Shown: in pieces, positions 41,403 to 49,596 of the stretch | Layout: the number at the start of each line of letters is the position of its first letter | Position numbering within the stretch: position 1 is the stretch's first letter | NCBI RefSeq assembly: GCF_003675385.1 | Contig: NZ_RCWZ01000002.1 | Coordinates: 1,116,001 to 1,180,000 of the forward strand | DNA from: Mucilaginibacter kameinonensis | Lineage (GTDB): Bacteria; Bacteroidota; Bacteroidia; Sphingobacteriales; Sphingobacteriaceae | Reading direction: 5' to 3' | Length of the DNA stretch: 64,000 nucleotides | Made by a program: the position numbers and the translations under genes | Notes under the pieces: generated by a model | Told to the model about the DNA's origin: nothing | The model's input: the letters and a program-made list of their open reading frames with translations, nothing else | The model's database searches: none

Positions 41403-42350
41403 ATGAATCGCATCGACCGAATATCAGCTATTTTGATCCAATTACAATCACGCCGGGTAGTAAAGGCCGGTGATATAGCCGAAAGGTTCGAAATAAGTCT
41501 TCGCACAGTTTACCGCGATATCAAAACACTTGAAGAAGCAGGGATCCCCATTATAGGTGAAGCCGGTGTTGGTTACTCCATAATGGACGGTTACCGTCTG
41601 CCTCCAGTTATGTTTACCCGCGAGGAAGCTACCGCGTTTTTAACCGCCGAAAAGTTTGTTGAAAAGCTTACCGATACATCTACCATGGCGCAATACCAAT
41701 CTGCCATGTATAAGGTTCGGGCTATTCTGAAATCGTCTGAAAAAGATGCTTTGGAAAACCTTGACGGCAGTATTGAAGTTTTGAAAAGTCATAGCCAGAA
41801 ACGCGCTGGAAATATTGATCACATCCAAACTATTTTAGATTGCATAGTTTGCAAAAAGATCATGTGTATTGATTACTTCGCTGCCCACTCGCAAGAAAAT
41901 ACTAAGCGCGAAGTTGAACCGGTAGGCGTTTTTTTCCTGGATAGTTTCTGGCACCTGATAGCTTATTGCCGCCTGCGTAATGACTATCGCGATTTCAGAA
42001 TAGACCGCATCAAAAAACTGTTGGTTACCGACAAAAGTTACGTCAATAGCAAACACCCTACATTAAAAGATTACATTGATAAAATGGCCTGCGAAAAACA
42101 ACTTGAGCAGGTGGTGATAAAAGTTGATAAAGAAATTCACAGTTACCTTGACCATCAAAAATACTACGGCGGTTTTGTATCTGAAAAAACTATCGGCAAC
42201 AAAATTGAAATGACCTTTCTGACTATTTCATTGGAAGGTTTTGCCCGTTGGTATATGACCTTTGGTGATCGTGCGGAGATCATCAAACCTGATACCCTGC
42301 TGCAACGTGTGCGCGAAATCACCTCTACCATCGCCCAAAAAATAAAATAA
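41403..42350 (+). CDS. YafY-type WYL transcriptional regulator
   Basis: A 315-residue protein from ATG 41403; the TTG at 41394 adds three residues. HTH_11 domain at 1-60 (RFEISLRTVYRDIKTLEEAG), WYL sensor domain at about 135-210 (CIDYFAAHSQENTKREVEPV; FFLDSFWHLIAYCRLRNDYR) and a C-terminal WCX-like extension. A -7-like TTAATTTG lies only six bases before the ATG. It may regulate the EVE/SRPBCC/effector-binding group that follows. Confidence 0.88.
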   Translation: MNRIDRISAILIQLQSRRVVKAGDIAERFEISLRTVYRDIKTLEEAGIPIIGEAGVGYSIMDGYRLPPVMFTREEATAFLTAEKFVEKLTDTSTMAQYQSAMYKVRAILKSSEKDALENLDGSIEVLKSHSQKRAGNIDHIQTILDCIVCKKIMCIDYFAAHSQENTKREVEPVGVFFLDSFWHLIAYCRLRNDYRDFRIDRIKKLLVTDKSYVNSKHPTLKDYIDKMACEKQLEQVVIKVDKEIHSYLDHQKYYGGFVSEKTIGNKIEMTFLTISLEGFARWYMTFGDRAEIIKPDTLLQRVREITSTIAQKIK

Positions 42351-42472
42351 TTTTCATTCTTTTTTTCCTGCTGACATAAGGCTGTCACCAGCGCGCTGTT
42401 ACTTTGTTTCATAATAGCAATGACGGGACCTTTATTGGTTATGTTTTTGCCGGTAATTTAGACCATACACTT

Positions 42473-42928
42473 ATGAAACATTGGATAGTTGTTGTATCAA
42501 AAGATCACATTAGCCGCGGTATTTCCGGGGGCTTTATTCAGGCTAATCATGGCAAGCTTGCACCGCTTAAACGTATGGCAGTTGGTGACTGGGTAGCGGT
42601 GTATTCGCCTAAGCAAAAAATGAACGGCGATGAGCCTCTGCAGGCGTTTACAGCCATTGGCCAGGTGAGGGATGAGGATATCTACCAAAAACAAATGGCC
42701 ATTGATTTTACCCCATATCGCCGCAACGTAAATTACTACGAATGTGCCGAGGCTCCCATCGCCCAAATGATTGATGAGCTCGATTTTATCACCAATAAAA
42801 AAGCATGGGGTTATAACTTCAGATTTGGGTTTTTTGAAGTTCCCGGCGCGGATTTTGAGAAGATAAAAGAGCAGATGATAACCGAAGATAAACCACTATT
42901 AAATAAAGCTACACTATGGAAAAACTAA
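42473..42928 (+). CDS. EVE domain-containing protein
   Basis: A 151-residue protein from ATG 42473. The EVE domain covers it: KHWIVVVSKDHISRGISGGF, MAVGDWVAVYSPKQKMNGDE, FTAIGQVRDEDIYQ and YNFRFGFFEVPGADFEKIKE. EVE belongs to the PUA/YTH-like fold and often recognises modified bases in DNA or RNA; some act in restriction. Here it stands alone without a nuclease. Its last 13 bases overlap the SRPBCC gene, so the two are cotranslated. Confidence 0.88.
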   Translation: MKHWIVVVSKDHISRGISGGFIQANHGKLAPLKRMAVGDWVAVYSPKQKMNGDEPLQAFTAIGQVRDEDIYQKQMAIDFTPYRRNVNYYECAEAPIAQMIDELDFITNKKAWGYNFRFGFFEVPGADFEKIKEQMITEDKPLLNKATLWKN

Positions 42929-43338
42929 CAGTAAATGCGCGGGTGAAATTTAAAGCACCTATCGACAAAGTTTGGCAGGGATTAACAGATCCGGCCATGG
43001 TAAAAGAATACTTTTTTGGCACCAATCTGGAAACAAGCTGGAGGGTAGGGGAGCCCATTAAATTCAGCGGCGAATGGAATGGCCATAAATACGAAGACCA
43101 CGGAACGATACTGGATATTGATCCGGGCACTTTTGTGAAATATAGTTACTGGAGCAGCATGAGCGATACCGAAGATAAGCCCGAAAACTACGCCAACATC
43201 ACTTATAACCTTACCGAAAATAACGGTGAAACAGAGCTTACTGTTACCCAGGATAACGTGAAAAACGAAGAAGCTAAAGCACATTCTGAACAAAACTGGA
43301 AAGGGCTTTTCGAAGAATTGAGGAAGTTGATAGAGTAG
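42916..43338 (+). CDS. SRPBCC/AHSA1-type lipid-binding-fold protein
   Basis: A protein of 140 residues with the START-like layout: VNARVKFKAPIDKVWQGLTD at the start, a GEWNGHKYEDHGTILDI middle, and the helix SEQNWKGLFEELRKLIE closing the cavity. Such domains bind hydrophobic ligands or, as AHSA1, assist chaperones. Its start lies inside the EVE gene, suggesting a shared role. Confidence 0.88.
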   Translation: MEKLTVNARVKFKAPIDKVWQGLTDPAMVKEYFFGTNLETSWRVGEPIKFSGEWNGHKYEDHGTILDIDPGTFVKYSYWSSMSDTEDKPENYANITYNLTENNGETELTVTQDNVKNEEAKAHSEQNWKGLFEELRKLIE

Positions 43339-43421
43339 TTTACAAAATTAAATAGATAGTTTATATAATTAATATAATTATTTGACTAAAAATTAATTAT
43401 AAATAGATATAACAAATAGTA

Positions 43422-43889
43422 ATGACTCCATTTATGGATAAAGCAACAATAAAAGGCTTCTTTTTAGTCGGGATTTCGGTGCGTACCACAAATCAGAACG
43501 GGCAGGCGATGAAAGACATTAGTGGGCTTTGGAACTGGTTTATGAGTGAACATGTTTTGCAACAGGTAGTGAACCGCCTTAGTGATGAGATTTATTGTGT
43601 TTATACCGATTATGAAAGCGACAAGGACGGCTTTTATACCACGGTACTTGGCTGCAGGGTTGCCACAAAAGATAATATTCCCGAAGGCTTGATTTGCATA
43701 ACGGTACCTCCCGGAAGTTACAACCGGTATGTAGCTAAAGGCGCGCTGCCACAGGCTGTAGGCGAAACCTGGCATCAGATCTGGACAAGCAATATCGACA
43801 GACGGTATATGGCCGATTTTGACGTTTATGGCGATAGGTCAAAGGATCCGTCGAATGCAGAGGTTGAAGTGTTTGTTGGGGTGAATTGA
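43422..43889 (+). CDS. GyrI-like/effector-binding domain protein
   Basis: 155 residues of the integron-associated effector binding/GyrI-like fold: FFLVGISVRTTNQNGQAMKD, then VYTDYESDKDGFYTTVLGCR, then VPPGSYNRYVAKGALPQAVG. It has no DNA-binding HTH, so it would act as a small-molecule binding protein. It follows the SRPBCC gene by 83 bases on the same strand. Confidence 0.85.
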   Translation: MTPFMDKATIKGFFLVGISVRTTNQNGQAMKDISGLWNWFMSEHVLQQVVNRLSDEIYCVYTDYESDKDGFYTTVLGCRVATKDNIPEGLICITVPPGSYNRYVAKGALPQAVGETWHQIWTSNIDRRYMADFDVYGDRSKDPSNAEVEVFVGVN

Positions 43890-43950
43890 TATTGCCATTC
43901 ACGTTATTGGTGGCATTTCTGGTGCAGAGATGACTTGTGCCAATTATCAA

Positions 43951-43986
43951 AAAAAAGGGTTACAGAATTTTCTGTAACCCTTTTTT
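43951..43986. terminator. 16-bp perfect bidirectional terminator
   Basis: AAAAAAGGGTTACAGA pairs perfectly with TCTGTAACCCTTTTTT across a four-base loop. It separates the convergent effector-binding and dihydroorotase genes. Confidence 0.9.
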
Positions 43987-44007
43987 AGCTATAAATTATA
44001 AAAGATA

Positions 44008-45342
44008 TTATCTGTTAAAAGTCAACCGCTTGCCGGCTTTACCTTCAATAAGACTTCCGTTGGCGTAAGCAAGATTTCCTGATATCAATGTATAGGCCAC
44101 CTGCGAGCGGAATGTATTGCCTTCAAACGGGCTCCAGTTACATTTATACAGGATATTGTTCTTATTTACGTTCCATGGTTTGTTCAGATCAACCAGTACC
44201 AGGTCGGCCCAGTAGCCTTCGCGGATGAAACCACGTTTTTCTATCTGGAAAAGTGTAGCAACGTTGTGCGCCATTTTCTCTACTATTTGTTCAAGGCTGA
44301 TTTTGCCATGATGATACAGCTCAAGCATGGCTGGTAAAGCGTGCTGAACCAGTGGCCCGCCAGAGGGGGCCTGCAGGTAAGGTTGCTCTTTTTCTTCAAT
44401 GGTATGCGGGGCATGATCGGTAGCAATAACATCAATCCTTCCGTCAAGTACGGCCCGCAAAATTCCGTCGCGATCTGCCTCGGTTTTTACTGCCGGGTTC
44501 CACTTAATGTAGTTGCCTTTTGTTTCATAATCGGCATCGGTAAACCATAAGTGATGGATACATGCTTCGGCAGTAATACGCTTATCTTTTAGCGGTATTG
44601 TGTTATCAAAAAGATGCGTCTCTCGCTCGGTTGAGATATGTAAAATATGCAGGCGGGTGTTATGTTTTTTTGCCAGCTCAATAGCCATTGATGATGACAA
44701 ATAACAAGCCTCGGCGCTCCTGATTTTTGGATGCAAACGCACCGGAATATTTTCGCCAAGCAGTTGTTTGTAGTGTGCAAGATTACTCTTAATTGTTGCC
44801 TCATCTTCGCAATGTGTAGCGATCAACATTGGTGACTGCGCAAACAGTTTTTCGAGCGTGTGCGGATCGTCAACAAGCATGTTTCCGGTAGAGGATCCCA
44901 TGAATACTTTTATGCCGCAAACATTGCTGGTATCGGTGCGCAAAACCTCATCTAAATTGTTGTTAGAAGCACCCATGAAAAACGAATAATTGGCCAGCGA
45001 ATTTCGCGAGGCGATCTGGTATTTGTCTTCCAAAAGTTCCTGGGTTAAGGTATTGGGAACCGTGTTTGGCATCTCCATAAATGAAGTAATACCACCGGCT
45101 ACGGCAGCACGCGATTCGGTATAAATATCGGCTTTGTAAGTCAGGCCCGGCTCACGAAAATGTACCTGGTCATCGATGCAACCCGGAAGCAAATGTAAGC
45201 CTTCGGCATTGATCACTTCGTCGGCTTGCTGATCGATTACTGAGTCGATCCGATCTATCAAACCATCTTTAATCAATACATCGGCAACGTATTGTTTGTG
45301 TTCGTTTACTATAGTGGCTGCTTTTATTAAGATTGTAGACAT
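44008..45342 (-). CDS. pyrC: Dihydroorotase
   Basis: Zinc amidohydrolase of pyrimidine biosynthesis that cyclises N-carbamoyl-aspartate to dihydroorotate. The 444 residues show the metal motif DQVHFREPG (HxR), GIKVFMGSSTGN (candidate carboxylated Lys), THCEDE, LHILHISTERE and ATDHAPHTIEEK (Asp). This is the long (class I-like) type typical of Bacteroidota. The gene follows an iterated GATTTCGG repeat and precedes a two-way terminator. Confidence 0.92.
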   Translation of the reverse strand: MSTILIKAATIVNEHKQYVADVLIKDGLIDRIDSVIDQQADEVINAEGLHLLPGCIDDQVHFREPGLTYKADIYTESRAAVAGGITSFMEMPNTVPNTLTQELLEDKYQIASRNSLANYSFFMGASNNNLDEVLRTDTSNVCGIKVFMGSSTGNMLVDDPHTLEKLFAQSPMLIATHCEDEATIKSNLAHYKQLLGENIPVRLHPKIRSAEACYLSSSMAIELAKKHNTRLHILHISTERETHLFDNTIPLKDKRITAEACIHHLWFTDADYETKGNYIKWNPAVKTEADRDGILRAVLDGRIDVIATDHAPHTIEEKEQPYLQAPSGGPLVQHALPAMLELYHHGKISLEQIVEKMAHNVATLFQIEKRGFIREGYWADLVLVDLNKPWNVNKNNILYKCNWSPFEGNTFRSQVAYTLISGNLAYANGSLIEGKAGKRLTFNR

Positions 45343-45348
45343 ATTATG

Positions 45349-45384
45349 GATTTCGGATTTGGGGATTTCGATTTCGGATTTATT
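45349..45384. repeat. Iterated GGATTTCGG word repeat
   Basis: Four versions of GGATTTCG/GATTTGGGG in a row directly upstream of the dihydroorotase start. Related to the words at 4488, 17531 and 18683. Confidence 0.55.
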
Positions 45385-45396
45385 TTTCAGTAGGTC

Positions 45397-45429
45397 AAAC
45401 TTACGAAGTTTTTAAAACTTCGTAAGTTT
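45397..45429 (-). terminator. Perfect 16-bp palindromic terminator, second copy
   Basis: AAACTTACGAAGTTTT and AAAACTTCGTAAGTTT pair perfectly around one central T. It lies just after the HxlR stop on the minus strand and shares its core with the element at 5251-5285. Confidence 0.7.
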
Positions 45430-45445
45430 CGGCTTAAAACATCAA

Positions 45446-45862
45446 TTACATTTCGGCAAAAGTTTCCTCGCTTGGGAACTCCCCAAGGCTCCGGTAAATG
45501 GGGTTGCCGCTCACCTCACTATCCTCAACTGCCCACTTAGACATGGCGTACATCACCGGCCTTAAACCCATGCCCGTTTCACTAAGCCGGTAGGTTACGT
45601 AAGGTGGTACAACCGGCTTGGCTTCCCGTATCAGGAGGCCATCGGCTTCCAGTTGTTTCAGGTGCTGGATCAGCATTTTTTCGGTAATGGTCGGGATCGA
45701 TTTTTTTAACTCGCTGTAACGTTTACTACCGGTGAGCAAATGAAATAAAATGATCGGTTTCCAATAGCCGCCTATCCGCTCCATCACATAAGTTACCGGG
45801 CATTCCTTAAAAGCATTCTGTTTGTTTTCCTGTATGGTCGAGCTTTCTTTTATCGCAGTCAT
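45446..45862 (-). CDS. HxlR-family winged-helix regulator
   Basis: A protein of 138 residues. CPVTYVMERIGGYWKPIILF carries the family's N-terminal Cys and W-K motif; the wing region is KKSIPTITEKMLIQHLKQLE then ADGLLIREAKPVVPPYVTYR. HxlR proteins often sense electrophiles or oxidants through the Cys. It is divergent from an NmrA-like oxidoreductase with an inverted-repeat operator between them, so it probably represses that gene. Confidence 0.92.
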   Translation of the reverse strand: MTAIKESSTIQENKQNAFKECPVTYVMERIGGYWKPIILFHLLTGSKRYSELKKSIPTITEKMLIQHLKQLEADGLLIREAKPVVPPYVTYRLSETGMGLRPVMYAMSKWAVEDSEVSGNPIYRSLGEFPSEETFAEM

Positions 45863-45884
45863 GATGATACATACTTTAGGGTAA

Positions 45885-45919
45885 GTACTTGTAAAAAAGT
45901 AAGTACAAAAATACCTTTG
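45885..45919 (+). promoter_or_regulatory. Promoter and HxlR operator for the NmrA-like gene
   Basis: A -33 TTG at 45889-45891 and -7 box TACCTTTG at 45912-45919 are separated by 20 bases, matching the Bacteroidota promoter pattern. The inverted repeat GTACTT (45885-45890) / AAGTAC (45901-45906) overlaps it and is a likely HxlR site. Confidence 0.7.
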
Positions 45920-45943
45920 CTTTCAATAAAAACAAAACACATT

Positions 45944-46828
45944 ATGAAAATTATAGTAACAGGTTCAACAGGTAATATAAGCAAACCATTAACACAAACT
46001 TTAGTAGCCGCAGGCCATAGCGTAACAGTAATAAGCAGCAGTGCCGATAAAGTAGCAGATATTGAAGCACTGGGCGCAGAAGCCGCAATTGGTTCACTGG
46101 CCGATGCCGATTTTTTGACTGAAACTTTTACAGGTGCCGATGCGCTTTACGCCATGGTGCCACCAAGCTTCACCGCCGAAAGTTTAAGGGCATACCAAAA
46201 TGAAACCGGTAAAAGTTATGCCGAAGCCATCAGGCGTTCGGGCATAAAAAAAGTTGTCGTGTTAAGCAGCATCGGCGCGCATTTGGATAGTGGTGTGGGC
46301 CCGATAAAAGGGATCCATGATGTGGAAGGTATCTTGAGCGAACTTGACGGAGTAGCTATCAAATTTATCCGTGCACCGTTCTTTTATATCAACTTTTACA
46401 GTAACATTCCGCTCATCAAGCATCAGGGCATTATCGGCTCAAATTATCCGGCAGATGCAAGACTGATCATGGTACATCCCAGAGATATTGCCGCGGCAGT
46501 GGCCGAAGAACTGCAGCAGGACTTTACCGGCAAAAGTGTTCGTTATATTGTAAGCGATGAGTCGACTCCAGGTAATGCGGCAGCTGTTTTAGGTGAAGCC
46601 ATTGGTAACCCCAATTTACCATGGGTTGAATTTACTGATGAACAACTTGCAGAGGGCTTGCTACAGGCAGGTGTTCCACCCGAAATGACCCGCAACTTTG
46701 TTGAAATGGGCACCGCTGTAAGAAGCGCGAAAATCTGGGAGGATTATGATAAGCATAAACCGGCCGCTAAGGGTAAAGTAAGTTTGCATGATTTTGCAAA
46801 GGAATTTGCAGCGGTTTATAATGCTTAA
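45944..46828 (+). CDS. NmrA-like NAD(P)-binding oxidoreductase/sensor
   Basis: A protein of 294 residues from ATG 45944; an upstream start at 45917 lies within the promoter-proximal sequence. The Rossmann motif is MKIIVTGSTGNISKPLTQTL; further blocks include VVLSSIGAHLDSGVGPIKG and RAPFFYINFYSNIPLIKHQG. These atypical SDRs are quinone reductases or redox sensors. Control by the divergent HxlR gene fits a response to electrophilic compounds. Confidence 0.88.
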   Translation: MKIIVTGSTGNISKPLTQTLVAAGHSVTVISSSADKVADIEALGAEAAIGSLADADFLTETFTGADALYAMVPPSFTAESLRAYQNETGKSYAEAIRRSGIKKVVVLSSIGAHLDSGVGPIKGIHDVEGILSELDGVAIKFIRAPFFYINFYSNIPLIKHQGIIGSNYPADARLIMVHPRDIAAAVAEELQQDFTGKSVRYIVSDESTPGNAAAVLGEAIGNPNLPWVEFTDEQLAEGLLQAGVPPEMTRNFVEMGTAVRSAKIWEDYDKHKPAAKGKVSLHDFAKEFAAVYNA

Positions 46829-46843
46829 TGCAAGCAGGTAGGT

Positions 46844-46943
46844 AAAAACCATGTCATTGCGAGGAACGAAGCAATCGCACGGAAGCAAAGCGACTCTGTA
46901 TAGCATGCGGTTGCCACGCTTCGCTCGCGATGATATGGTTTTT
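46844..46943. repeat. REP/MITE-like palindromic element, copy 3
   Basis: Arms AAAAACCATGTCATTGCGAG and GAACGAAGCAATC on the left; GGTTGCCACGCTTCGCTCGC then GATGATATGGTTTTT on the right. The centre is divergent. It lies between the NmrA-like gene and the helicase, both plus-strand. Confidence 0.7.
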
Positions 46944-47079
46944 AATATCGTTATCGTTTCCTGAATCCTTGTCACTCCGACACACCCTTCTTGTTTCTTG
47001 ATTCCTGCTATCTTGCTTCTAAAAAAAATCCTGACACCGCCGTGTTTTCCGGGCATTGTTCCTACTTCAACAAAAAGCC

Positions 47080-47087
47080 TATCTTTG
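47080..47087 (+). promoter_or_regulatory. -7 promoter box abutting the helicase start
   Basis: TATCTTTG matches TAnnTTTG exactly, with a TTG 21 bases upstream (47056-47058). Only four bases separate it from the ATG at 47092, so the transcript may be leaderless or nearly so. Confidence 0.65.
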
Positions 47088-47091
47088 CGGC

Positions 47092-48444
47092 ATGGCAGTA
47101 ACCTTTGAAGATTTTAAATTTAACCGGCAAATTTTAAACGCGATAGCCGACGCCGGTTATACCGAAGCTACGCCTATACAGCAAAAAGCTATTCCGCCGA
47201 TAATGAACGGGCAGGATGTAATGGGCATAGCACAAACCGGCACCGGAAAAACGGCAGCCTACGTTTTGCCTATTCTCATGAAGTTGAAATACGCCCAGGG
47301 CGAACATGCCCGTGCGCTCATCATTTCGCCAACCCGTGAGCTGGCCATGCAAATTGAGGAAAACATCAAAGCATTTGCAACTTACACCGACCTGCGGGTT
47401 GTTTTACTTTACGGAGGTATCGGTCCTAAAACTCAAATTGAGCAGATAAAAAAAGGCGTTGATATCATTGTGGCTACGCCAGGCAGGTTTATGGATGTTT
47501 ACCTTGCCGGGCACATCATGACCAAGCCGCTGCAGGTATTGGTACTTGATGAAGCCGATAAGATGATGGATATGGGCTTTATGCCCCAGATTAACCGAAT
47601 ACTTGAGGTAGTGCCCGTAAAAAGGCAAAACCTGCTTTTCTCGGCTACTATGAGCGAGAAAGTGCACCAGCTTTCGGCTAACTTCCTGGAGTTCCCGACG
47701 GTTATTGAGGTTACTCCGCAGGCTACTCCGGCGCAAACGGTTAATCAGCACTTGTATCATGTACCCAATATCAAAACCAAAATAAATCTGCTTAAAAAGC
47801 TGCTCGATACTGAAGGCGAGGTTACCAAACTGATCGTTTTTTGTAAAACGCGTGCAGTGGCCGAAGATGTTTTTAAATTCCTGACCCGCAAGTTTGGCGA
47901 AGAGGAAGTAAAAGTTCTTCACGCCAATAAGGGACAAAATACACGCATCAACTCTATCAACTCGTTTAAAAATGATGATGTAAAGATATTGGTGGCTACT
48001 GATGTGGCCTCACGCGGTATTGATGTGAGCGATGTAAGCCATGTGATCAATTTCGATGTACCTGTGGTTTATGAAGATTACGTACACCGGATCGGTCGCA
48101 CAGGTCGCGCGTTGCAGTCAGGCGAGGCTATTACCTTCGCTACGCCTTCTGAAGAGTATTATATCCGCAAAATTGAAAAATTGATCAAGCAAACTATCCC
48201 TGTTGATAATATTCCCGATGATGTGTTCATAGAGGAAACCCCTTATGAAGAGCGTCAGGATCAGGCCCGGGAGATAGATATGCAAAAACGTAAGGAAGAT
48301 CCTGATTTTAAAGGAGCTTTCCACGAAAAGAAATCACTCAATCAGCGTAAAAAGTTTGATGCCAATAAGGATAAAGCTAAATATGGCTCAAAAGCTGCAA
48401 GGCAAGGTTCAGGCCGGTCATCTAAAAGCAAAAAACGACACTAA
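47092..48444 (+). CDS. DEAD-box RNA helicase
   Basis: A protein of 450 residues from ATG 47092. It has the Q motif (YTEATPIQQKAIP), Walker A AQTGTGKTAA, PTRELAMQ, VATPGRFMD, the DEAD box LDEADKMMDMGF, SATMSE, and in the second RecA domain VATDVASRGIDV and HRIGRTGRA. A basic C-terminal tail (KRKEDPDFKGAFHEKKSLNQ onward) is the RhlE/cold-shock helicase type. It unwinds structured RNA, for example during ribosome assembly or at low temperature. A TAnnTTTG box lies against the start. Confidence 0.95.
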   Translation: MAVTFEDFKFNRQILNAIADAGYTEATPIQQKAIPPIMNGQDVMGIAQTGTGKTAAYVLPILMKLKYAQGEHARALIISPTRELAMQIEENIKAFATYTDLRVVLLYGGIGPKTQIEQIKKGVDIIVATPGRFMDVYLAGHIMTKPLQVLVLDEADKMMDMGFMPQINRILEVVPVKRQNLLFSATMSEKVHQLSANFLEFPTVIEVTPQATPAQTVNQHLYHVPNIKTKINLLKKLLDTEGEVTKLIVFCKTRAVAEDVFKFLTRKFGEEEVKVLHANKGQNTRINSINSFKNDDVKILVATDVASRGIDVSDVSHVINFDVPVVYEDYVHRIGRTGRALQSGEAITFATPSEEYYIRKIEKLIKQTIPVDNIPDDVFIEETPYEERQDQAREIDMQKRKEDPDFKGAFHEKKSLNQRKKFDANKDKAKYGSKAARQGSGRSSKSKKRH

Positions 48445-48453
48445 GCCCAATCA

Positions 48454-48720
48454 ATGAAATTCAGATTTACCCCTTTAAACTTTTTTACCGCGTTTTTGGT
48501 AGCGGTGGCAGCCTATGTTTTTATTTATGGAGCAGGTATTGCAGGGCGTCCGCTTGAACATTGGGGAGGAACCATTGGCTGGATCTTTTTGCTGTTTGCT
48601 TTTGTAGTATTCGTGATTGACATCATGTTCCGCAACTTTTTTATCGAAACCAAAAAAATATGGATGGTGGAGACATTCTTCATCGTTCTGGTTATAATTA
48701 TATTCTTACTTGTTAAATAA
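48454..48720 (+). CDS. Hypothetical membrane protein upstream of gldC
   Basis: 88 residues with three hydrophobic helices (FFTAFLVAVAAYVFIYGAGI; WIFLLFAFVVFVIDIMFRNF; MVETFFIVLVIIIFLLVK). The start is ten bases after the helicase stop and gldC follows eight bases later, so it is cotranscribed with both. No family name is known to me, but the link to gldC may be conserved in the phylum. Confidence 0.75.
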   Translation: MKFRFTPLNFFTAFLVAVAAYVFIYGAGIAGRPLEHWGGTIGWIFLLFAFVVFVIDIMFRNFFIETKKIWMVETFFIVLVIIIFLLVK

Positions 48721-48728
48721 AACTTGAA

Positions 48729-49061
48729 ATGAAAACCGCTGAAATAAAGCTGACCGTTACGCTTGATGACAATAACGTTCCTGAACATATCCTTTGGGAA
48801 TCAACCGATTCAACCAATAAAGAAGCATTGCCTGTAAAGTCAATGATGCTTGCCCTGTGGGATCAGAGCTATAAAAACACTCTGCGTATCGACCTATGGA
48901 CAAAGGATATGCCTGTTGACGAAATGAAACGCTTTTTCTACGAAACCCTGCAAACCATGGGCGACAGTTTTTTACGCGCAACCGGTGAAAAAAACATCGT
49001 AGAGGACCTGCGTGACTATTGTGCCCACTTTGCCGACAAAATGGAAATCACACAAAAATAA
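48729..49061 (+). CDS. gldC: Gliding motility protein GldC
   Basis: A 110-residue protein of the GldC family (also found in non-gliding Bacteroidota). The family pattern is clear: MKTAEIKLTVTLDDNNVPEH, ALWDQSYKNTLRIDLWTKDM, PVDEMKRFFYETLQTMGDSF, and LRDYCAHFADKMEI. In Flavobacterium it is needed for normal gliding and links to the Gld/type 9 secretion machinery. Here the rest of that machinery is outside the window. It is in an operon with two membrane proteins. Confidence 0.92.
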   Translation: MKTAEIKLTVTLDDNNVPEHILWESTDSTNKEALPVKSMMLALWDQSYKNTLRIDLWTKDMPVDEMKRFFYETLQTMGDSFLRATGEKNIVEDLRDYCAHFADKMEITQK

Positions 49062-49071
49062 CAACCTAAAT

Positions 49072-49509
49072 ATGCGCCTTAGCTCAATTTTATCATTTGT
49101 AGGCTTTGCCCTGCTATTTGCGGCAACCTATTGTCCGCTGTTGCGGGTATTCCATGTAACCAGTTGGAATATTTATAAGCTTAATCAGCCTTATGGCCTG
49201 GTGCTTTTACTGGTAGCCGTTATTGGTATCATTGTTTCGTTCCTTAACCAGGCTAAGATAATGCGTGTAGCTGCCTGGCTATCAGTAGCACTTGTTGTAT
49301 TGCTACTTGGCGCAGCTATCATGAAAGTAAATTCGGCTTTCAGCTTTATTCCGTTCAAGGGCATCAACAAGTTTTTAACCAGCCAGCTTAAATTTCAATG
49401 GGGGTGGTATGTAATGTTTGCCGGCCCGGTTTTGGCATTAATTGGTGCTTTAAGTGGTAAGCCAAAAACGTTTATATCTGCCGCTGCCGATACTGCTACA
49501 GCTAATTAA
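49072..49509 (+). CDS. Four-helix membrane protein downstream of gldC
   Basis: A protein of 145 residues from ATG 49072; an overlapping start at 49012 lies inside gldC. Four transmembrane helices are predicted: ILSFVGFALLFAATYCPLLR, PYGLVLLLVAVIGIIVSFLN, VAAWLSVALVVLLLGAAIMK and WGWYVMFAGPVLALIGALSG. It follows gldC by 10 bases and ends before a terminator. Function unknown. Confidence 0.75.
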   Translation: MRLSSILSFVGFALLFAATYCPLLRVFHVTSWNIYKLNQPYGLVLLLVAVIGIIVSFLNQAKIMRVAAWLSVALVVLLLGAAIMKVNSAFSFIPFKGINKFLTSQLKFQWGWYVMFAGPVLALIGALSGKPKTFISAAADTATAN

Positions 49510-49521
49510 TATTCCCATCCC

Positions 49522-49564
49522 GTTTAAAAAAAGCTGTAACTTTTACATTACAGCTTTTTTAAAC
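49522..49564 (+). terminator. Terminator of the helicase-gldC operon
   Basis: GTTTAAAAAAAGCTGTAA pairs with TTACAGCTTTTTTAAAC (one bulge) across an eight-base loop, 12 bases after the stop. Confidence 0.85.
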
Positions 49565-49596
49565 ATATTTGTAATTCAGATTAATACAAATACCTA

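Noticed and set aside
47404..47937. 177-aa open frame antisense to the DEAD helicase
   Set aside because: Covers strongly conserved helicase motifs on the other strand; no family features of its own.
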